From Amblyornis subalaris (Eukaryota > Chordata > Aves > Passeriformes > Ptilonorhynchidae): a stretch of 64,000 bases of DNA. Position 1 is the stretch's first letter. Every line of letters starts with the position of its first letter. Under the pieces are notes generated by a model. It was not told the DNA's origin and searched no databases. It saw only the letters and a program-made list of their open reading frames with translations. The position numbers and the translations under genes are program-made. Below, in pieces: positions 23,701-32,700 of the stretch. The stretch is from positions 437,021 to 501,020 of the forward strand of contig JACAXG010000071.1 in assembly GCA_018881555.1 (NCBI GenBank), written 5' to 3'.

Positions 23701-26700
23701 GTGAGTCTGGCAAGAGGCCCGAGGGGGGGCTCAGCTCCTTCCTCTGCCATTCTTCACAGCAGAATTGNCTGAGGCAGCATTACGAGGCATTTGGGAGTCA
23801 GAAATCGTTGTAAGTAGTTGGGAGAAGTGCAGTGAGAGGATCTCAGCCTGCAGCACAGACCTTGGCACTGAGAAATGCTGTTCTTCCCTCTCTTTAATCC
23901 AGCCTCTCAAAGAGGGGAAGAGCAATTTAGCCATTAGCTCCTGTGACAAGTTAGGCTGTTATTACTGAGCTGTGCTTTCCAGCTGGGGTGACCAGACCAG
24001 AAAAATATTAAACACTAGTGCTGGACATGCAAAGGAAGTGGCAGAACTGGGAATTCCATCTTGTCCTNGTGCCCATGCTGGCATTCTGAGCACATTCACA
24101 TGGGAAAGCAGATTTTTCCCTGTAGTGCAGCACTGGGTTCCAGCCCTCACACCTGAGGAGTGTTGCTGTGGTGTAGTGGGACCAAAATCAGGCATGGNTG
24201 GAATCCAGTGTTGGGTGAGAGGTTCTCTGTTCCTACCTGAGCACTGAGGCAGTCAGAGAGGCACAGTAGGGATGGTAGTGGGAATTAATTGAGCTCAACT
24301 GATCAAACTTGCTCCTGTGTGTTCAGATTTCTCCGTGACTACGACGAGCTGTTTGCTGTTGAGGATGATGTGAGTCTGCTCCAGCAGGCATCCTCCACAC
24401 TGTATCCTTTGCTCTCACCTTGGGCTTTGCACACCTGGCTGCTCTTGGATTCCTTCACATCACTGACATTTCTGCCTCTGGTTAAGGTGATGACTGGCAA
24501 GGAGTGCTGGAAAGTTTTCCCTTAATAGAAAAAAAGGAGAGGGGGGAGTTGTTGCCCAGAGAAGCTGTGGCTGCCCCATCCCCTGGAAATGTTCCAGGCC
24601 AGGTTGGATGGGGCTTGGAGCAACCTGGGCTAGTGGAAGGTGTCCCTGCCCATGGCAGGGGTGGAATGAGATGAACTTTAAGTTCTCCTCCAACCCAAAC
24701 CATTCCATGATTCTGCNAGTGTTGATGTAGGCACAAGTTGGGAGTTACTGACAATCCCGTAGTTACTTCAAGGTGATCCCTGAACCTGTGCATCCAGGAA
24801 TATCCTTAATGCTGTGCTCTTAGAGACGAGACCAGGACAGCCTATATCCTCCAAGCAGTGGAAAGTGCCTGGGAAGGGGTAGACAGGAAAAAAGGACAAG
24901 CTGTTAAAGATCCAGCAGCACCAGCAGCATCCAACGGAGCAGCAGCGATGGTGGAGAGCACCCCTGAGGACAGGGAGGATCCAGGGGCTGCGTGTGCCCT
25001 GGAGGATGAGGTGGGTACAGCTCTGCTCTTCTGGCCTTCCTTCAGCTGTGAGGACAGGCTTGATTTGCTCAGGTTTGAGGACAACATGAGATTTAGTGTA
25101 GTTTCTGACCTTTGCTGGATCTCGGTGCAGCCCCACGTGCCTTGGGAAATGAGAACTGAAGCGACACCTGAATCCNGAGTTATCTCTGAGCAAATTGCTT
25201 CCAACTCCCATGGCTTGGGTTTTCCCTTGCTGGGGATTATTCAAATACTCTGCTTCATCCCTGCAGTTCATGTGCATATTTTTTAAAAGCACAGCTCTCC
25301 TGTTATTTGAGGAAGGGATTCTCCAGAGCATCCTTGGTGACTCAGGGACTGGTAAAAGTGTGCCCAAATCTGTGTCGCAAACCTTGTGCAGTTTAAACAG
25401 CTGATTNCTCTTCTTTTGCCTTCAGCCTTGGACTTGTGTGTTTAAATTCTGACAACTCAGAGTGCTGCTTTCCCTTTGCTTCTGTGCACTCTGCCTGCCC
25501 TCAGCTCTGTCCCCCCCAGTACCCACCATGTGCTTGGTGTCCGTAGTGTGCCGGGGCAGCGGCCGCGCCCATCGCCCGCGTGTCCGGCGTGGAGCTGGAC
25601 TCCCTGATCTCCCAAGTGAAGGATCTGCTGCCAGACCTGGGTGAGGGATTCATCCTGGCCTGCCTGGAGGAGTATGGATACGACACGGAGCAGGTGATCA
25701 ACAACATCCTGGAAGATAAGCTGGTGCCATACCTGGATAAGCTGGACCGAAGGATGCAAAGGTGGGGGACAACCTCTTGTTGTTTCTCTTCCTCTTAATT
25801 GTTCTTACTGAAGGCTCAACACTTGTAGAGCTCTAAGAATTTGCATTTTTGGGGTAGAGAACTGCAGTGAGAGCTTCTCATTGTCACCTGTCACTAGTTT
25901 TCTGCCCTTGTTGGGTCCCTGCAGAGGAGGGGGACCTTCACTGCTCAGTGTTGGAGTAGAGCAGGTGCTGGGTCGTGTTTTGTGATGGGGACAAAACTAC
26001 TTGTACATGAAATGCTCAAATAGAATTAGAACAGAATAGAATGCTAGGCAATAGAATGTGTTGCCTTCAAAAGTTATTTTGCTGCAGAGTTTGGTGTCAT
26101 AGGTGTAAAAATCCCAGCTGTCCTCCAGGAAAGGGCATCTTCAGAGGAGCCAGTTTAGCTGGAATTCAACCTACAGGGTCAAATATGGTTATTTAACAAG
26201 CTGCTGTTTTGTGAGTGAAGTTAGACCAGAGAGAGGCTGGAAATGGCAACTCAGATCCATATTCATGTTCCCTTTGATGAACTTACCAGGCTTGTCCTGC
26301 TTCCCTGGGCTGGACAAGGGATGGAGNGTTTATAGCTGGTGGGATTGAGTTGTTGGAGTTTGTGTGCAGCTGTGACTGTGTGTTTGTGCTGCACCAGCAG
26401 TTCCTGACAGAGCATCAGGATGTGAATATGCTGTTTGTTCACATTTCATGGAGTTATGGGCAGAGTGTCTCACTGTTGCATTAAAGGAAAGCATCTTTAT
26501 CGGAAAAATGATGTAAGAAATCTTGGTTTTGCAACAATCTTTGTGTTCCCGCAGTCAGATCTGCTGACTTTGGCACAACTGCTGCAGGATGGGCTTTAGG
26601 AAGGATTGGTTTTTCTGCAAAGCCAGCGGTTCCACAAGATAGAGCTGGATTTTTTTTTTTCCCCTGCCTTTTGCATCTTGAAACAAAGCTGCTGGTTCAA

Positions 26701-29700
26701 TAGGAAATGTCGAATCCTGATCCCTGCTGATTTATAGGGGAGCACAGCAGCGTTTGCAGCTGCCCAGCTGAGCTAACTGCACCACCAAAATGAATGTCAA
26801 AAGTACAGTCTTCTGACTTACAAGGTGAACAAACATAAACCTGGAACCCTGAGAAAGATTTAAGAAGGGAGACAAATATCTTGAAATCAGCAACAAATTA
26901 TTGGAATTTCTTCCAGCGTGCAATTCATCACACTTAGTGTTTGTCTTTACTGAGTCACTGTGTTGAGACCAGGCAGTCTGTTGAATATTCCGTGGTGCTG
27001 CATGGTTTGATGGACTCTGAAATGAGCAGAAGAATTTTCTCTTGGCTTTCTGTGAGTTGCTTTAGTTTCCCCACAAATCCAGGCTTTGGAAAGTGCTGTG
27101 CCGTGCTCGTGCCAGAGCACTGAAGTGAAGGGGTTATGCCCTGTGACTCAGCCAGCACCTCTTGGCATGCTTGGGATGACTTTGGGACTGACAAAGGATA
27201 AACCAAAGGCTTAGGGAGGGAAGAGGATTTGCCTTCCTCACCTCACCTTTGTTTTTATTCTCTCTCCTTGTGTTTTTTTTCACAGACAGCTGAAGCCAGA
27301 CCCCACCCCTCTGGTCAGCTCTCGCCATAACGTTTTCCAGAACGATGAGTTTGATGTTTTCAGTAGGGACTCAGTGGATGTGTCTCGGATCCAGAAAGGC
27401 AAGAGGTGAGTGTTGGCACCCAGTCATTAACTCTGCCTGTCAGGAGGAACAAACACCTGGGAACCTGCACATTTATCTCTCCTACAAACCTCCTGCAGGA
27501 ATGTTTCGGCCGGGGGGAAGGCTTATCAAAAATGTTTCCCACCTGTTTGTCTGGGAAAGTAAAATGAAATATTATGAGGGGGTTGGTTTCACTTCATGTT
27601 TTTCCTAATTGGCTTTCCTGTGTCTGCTGCTGGAGATTGCTCTGCCAAGCTCATTTGTAATGTCAGGCTCTTGCTCCTTGGGCTTAATGTTAAACTTGCA
27701 CTGAACAACAAACCTTGAAAAGCACNATCTCTGAGCCTGGGATTGTGACTCAGGGCTGAGAATAAATAATGGTTTGGTTTAGAGCCAAGGGAAGATTCAA
27801 TATCCATCTACTTCAACATCTGATAACATTCAGTGCCTTAGACTACTTCTCTTGTTCCTACTGCTGTAAAGCTTCCTGCAGAAGGGCACTTGGAGTCATG
27901 GAGTAGTTTGGGTTGGAAGAGACCTTTAAAGGTCATTCAGTCCAGTTTCCCTGCAATGAGCAGGGATCCTCCTGCCATGAGCAGAGATTTCTACAAAACC
28001 CCAGCAGTTTTNACTTTGCTTTCTGCCTAGTTGGGTGTGTTGTGCTGTGCCACACTCCCTGCAAATTTAGGTGCTGGCTCCCACTGATACCAACTCTATA
28101 ATGTGGTTCCCTTGCTTCAGATTCTTTTAGAATATCTCCCAGCACCATGGAATGGTTTGGGTTAGAAGGAACTGTAAAGCTCATCTTGTTCCACTCCCTA
28201 GACACCTTCCAGTAGACTTTAAACACCTCCTCTAACCAGCCAAGGGTTGCCTTGCTCCGTGCAGGCAGGTGCCTTGTGCAGAGTGTGCTGGGTTATCCCT
28301 GATTCCCAGAGCTTTGCTGGTTATCCCTGATTCCCAGAGCCTTGCACAGGTGGGAGCTGCTGCAGCAGCTGGACAAGGCCAGAGAGCACCGAGTTCAGCA
28401 CAGAGCATCCAGTGGCTGGAATAACCTGCTCGGAGCTCCCTCTGCAGATCACTTGGAGAGCTTTGGAAGCTGTAAATCATCCCTGAGCTGGGCTGTGGCA
28501 TCTGTCCTGTGTCACTGCCCTCCAGCTGTGCCTTCTCTCCAGTGGTGCCATCATTCCTGGAGAAGTTCTCATCTCTCCTGCTGTAGTTATGTGACCTCTT
28601 GGGATTATCCTCTTGCTGCTGCCCTTCCTGGTGTCTTTTGCCTCCCTCATTTCAGAACATTTGGGAACACTCTGCAGGGCTGCAGACACGTTAGTTGTGG
28701 TTTGAGTGGTTTAAAACCTGGAGGTAACCAGTTGTGATCAGCAATGCCCAAAGCTGACCATATCCAACTGAATCCAAGGATAATCTGCAGTGCCTTATCT
28801 CCAAGATTTAACATTCAGCACTCCATAAATATGAATGGTTTCCTTTCAGTGCTGGAAGTGTCACTTCCTCAGTAGATTTCCCACTGACTGTTTATCCCAG
28901 TGTCAGGGTAACAGGGCCCTCCAAGCTTAGTTTGGTTTGAATTGTATCAATATTTATTTATTTATTTATTTTTCTCCTTCTAAATACCTTTTGCTCACCA
29001 AACTCTCTCGTGTTCAGGGTGCTGTTGCTAAGCCTGATGTCACCATAGTGTCTAAAGAGTCAGAGCAGGCTGCTCTGGCCACTCTCAGCAGCAGCAGTTT
29101 GGGGCAGGGACTGTCCTTGAGAAAGAGAAATCCGGCCAGGATGAGGGAAGCAAGGAAATAAATGTGCCAGCATAGACTCTGCTGATCCTGAAAAGTGATG
29201 GCAGTTGTCTATGCCTGTCCAGCCCTAATTGTCAGCTGAATCTGTCTCCTGAAGTCAGAGCATGTCCTGAGCTCCATGGGACTAGAGGAGCTATCCCACT
29301 GTTTTTCCTGGGATTGGTGCCCAGGCCATTTCATGCAGCTCCTCTGCAGTCATCAGACCAGCTCGACAGGAAGCAATTACCAAGTGCCTGGTTCAGCCTC
29401 AGCTGAATTCCCCCAGGAGGTGTTATCCCAGGGATCCCNGGATGGGTGAGCTCACCACGTGCTTGGGAGGGCATTGTGCAGCTGAATGCAGGCCTGGAGC
29501 AGTGAGTCATGGGAGAGAGGGAACCACCTCCAGCTGTAAACTTCCTTTGTTTTGAGCATCACCTCCCCTCAGTCTGTCCCTTCCTGAGTCACTGCCACTG
29601 CCTTGGACAGGTCCTTTCTCTGATAATATCCACTGATGCTGGGTCCTCCTGGATTCTGAGGGCTGCAAGTATTCCAGGGAATGCTGGGCAGTGAAATCCC

Positions 29701-32700
29701 CTATTGCTTTGCTGTAAATATGCACTTGGCTGGTCTGCAAAATAGGACTTCAGAGCTGTGCAACTTGAGACACTCAGTGGCTGCTTTTTAATCCCTCTGT
29801 TTTTTGGTCTTCCCTTCTTTAAAATTGCTATAATTTACCTGCCGTATAAATTTAAAAACCAAGTCCTTGCAGTGCTCTGAGAGGTTGAATCACAATCCCT
29901 ATGTACTGTTTGTTCTTTGCTTTAGGAGTTGTGTTTATTCTCATCCTCACGTGCTGCACTGGCCATTTTTTGGCTCTCCCCATCTACATTTCTCCTTTGC
30001 CCCTCACATCTGTGAGCTGAGGGTTGGGCTGGAGGAACACAGTGTCCATAAGCTCTGTGATCATGGATGTGAGCTCTGTGTGGTACCACAGCATATGTCC
30101 AGGGGAACTCCAGGCCTGGAAAAGCTGGAGGCAGAGCCCAAACACCTTCCCACTCAGGACTCATGGCACTCCTTGTGCTCTGTGCATCCTGGCCAAATTT
30201 CAGCTGGAATAGAATTGCAATTGCCCTCCTGTAGAAGTTTCCCCTCTGTCTCAAATGATAGTGGTGATCTCCAATTGCTGTTCTTACCTGCTGTGTGATC
30301 TTGGAGGCTTCTGTTTAAAAATGACTTTGTTCCAAGCCAGGAGTGGCCTGTTTTAGTGGCCAAACAGCCCTTTTACAAATGACCCCCCCCTGGATTCCTC
30401 CATCCAGCCCTGGGGTCCCAGCACAGGAGGAACGTGGAGCTCCTGGAGCGAGTCCGAAGGAGACACCAAGATGATCAGAAGGATGGAGCAGCTCTGCTGT
30501 GAGGAAAGGCTGAGAGAATTGGGATTGTTCAGCCTGGAGAAGAGAAGGCTTTGGGGTGACTTATTTGTGGCCTTCCAGTACCTGAAGGGGCCAACAAGAA
30601 AGATGGAGAGAAACTGTTTACAAGGGATGGAGTGACAGGACAAGGGGAATGGCTTCCCATTGCCAGAGGGCAGTCTTAGATGGNATATTGGGAAGAAATT
30701 GTTCCCTGTGAGGGTAGGGAAGCCCTGGCACAGGTTGCCCAGAGAAGCTGGAACCGTCCAAGGCCAGGCTGGACGGGGCTTGGAGCAACCTTGGATAGTG
30801 GAAGGTGTGAGGGTAGAACAAGATGAGCTTTAAGGGCCCTTCCAACCCAAACCACTCCATGATTGTATAAACCAGCAGGGCAGTAGGTGGGATAAGGAGT
30901 GCTTGTGGCACTGGGGATGAGACACGCAGTGCTTGACCTTCCACTGACTAACAGGGGGAAAAGCAACTTGCAGGGAAGGTTCTGAGCCCCTGCTTTGCCT
31001 CCCCTGTCCCGTGCAGGCGGGAGAAGGACACGACCCGCAGTTTGGTGAACGACAAGCGGCTGGTGACGGAGCAGAGGGAGCGCTACAGCCAGTACAGCGT
31101 GGTGCTGGAGGAGCTGCCCCTGGAGCCGGGAGCAGCCCAGCCCTTCGAGGACTACGAGGACGAGTACGACGACACCTACGACGGCAACCAAGTGGGCGCC
31201 AACGACGCTGACTCCGATGACGAGCTCATCTCCAGGAGGTGGGTGCTGTGCCTTCCGGGAATGGGGGGCTGGGGGGAGTCACCATGGAATTCTCTGCATG
31301 TGCCCNGGATGTTCTCCAGCCTCCACTCAGCCGCTGCCTCAATTAATCTGCAGATCCAAGAGGGGAATTTGCCATTGTGTGGAAACTTGCACTCAGCAGT
31401 GCTTCTGCTTATAGAAACTACCCTGCAATAGGGAAAAATGGCTTGGAAAATCAGTGGAGCTGGACAACCTAAAATGCCTGGTTAGCAAAGGAAAACTTCA
31501 ACGTTTGGGAAATTTTACAACCTGGCTTTTCCCTGCCAATCCGCTCTGGGTACTGACAGCTGGAATTGAGTCCTTGATGGACTGCACAGCACTCTGCACC
31601 ATGACTGAGAGCTACACACAATCAGCTTTTGGGAAGCAAAGGGTTAGTGGGGATGGAGGCTGTAGAATATTTATTTTAGAAAACAGATGGTTTAAAAGCT
31701 GCTTTAACATTTCTGAAGGTGGCCTTTTGAATTCTGAGGTATTATGAAGATGTCACCATTCCTAACCTTAAACCAAAATGAAGCTTTGAGGTTCTTTTGT
31801 CCCTTTTTTTTCCCTCCTAAAATGTGGTGAAGCTTCAATTTAAATCCTTTTTATGTTATGCCTGTAGGACTGTGGCAGCCAGGTCTTTTTCCCTATTTCA
31901 GGTCTCGCTGCCCCTAGAAACAATTAGTGGATCTTACTGCTGAAACCTGGATCTGTTGGTTTGAAATAACAAAGGCTTTTCTGGTTTTACATTTATTTCC
32001 TTGGCAGTGGAATGGTGGGTCTGAATTCCAATAGAATTTAAGCACAGACACATACATATATATATTTATATTAAAGAAGAGCTATAAGCATGTGGTAAAT
32101 TCTGCCTCCACCCCCAGGCCCTTTGCTCTGCATGTCCAGGGTGATTCATAAAGCCTGATGAATTTCTCCAGGGATTCTCCCCAGTAGGAAACTGGGGCAC
32201 AGCAGTGGAACTGGGGCTCCCTGGATAGCCCTGACCAGTCACAGAGGGTTTGGAGCACAGCACTGGCTGAGCATTAATGCTTCTGTCCAGGTTTGTTTGC
32301 CTTGTACAACAGATGCTCCCTGTCTCGTGAGCTAAAGCCTAGCAGAGGATACTCCTTAATATTGCTTTGTGGCTGTGTCTGGATGCCCATTTCCCAAAGG
32401 AAGCAGTTGTTTCTGTGGAGAAATTCCTTGTGAGGTTTCAGGGTTGTTTTTTTTTTTTAACTATTATTATTTCCAGTGACAACTTCATAGTGAACATTCC
32501 CCAGTGAGCAGCGTGTTTTTTCTAATTGCCCATAGGAATGTGGCATTAACTCCTGGGTCTCCTTTTTTCTTTTTTTTTCTTTTCTTCAGGAAAATAAAGT
32601 CCATGAAATTTGTAGATTCTCATTTTTTAAAGACATAATGCAAACCAAAAAGAGTGTGCTGTTCAGAGAAACGTTTGTGGCTGTGATGCTGTCTTTTCTA

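Larger units (their letters stand above)
27406..31016. other. ASCC2: ASCC2 intron, the longest in the coding part
   Basis: It holds two short antisense CR1 tails (27896-27965 and 28144-28225), a 28-bp direct duplication (28291-28346), a TTTA microsatellite (28951-28972) and a sense CR1 next to the 3' end (30430-30867). The stretch from 28973 to 30429 shows no recognised element. Confidence 0.6.
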
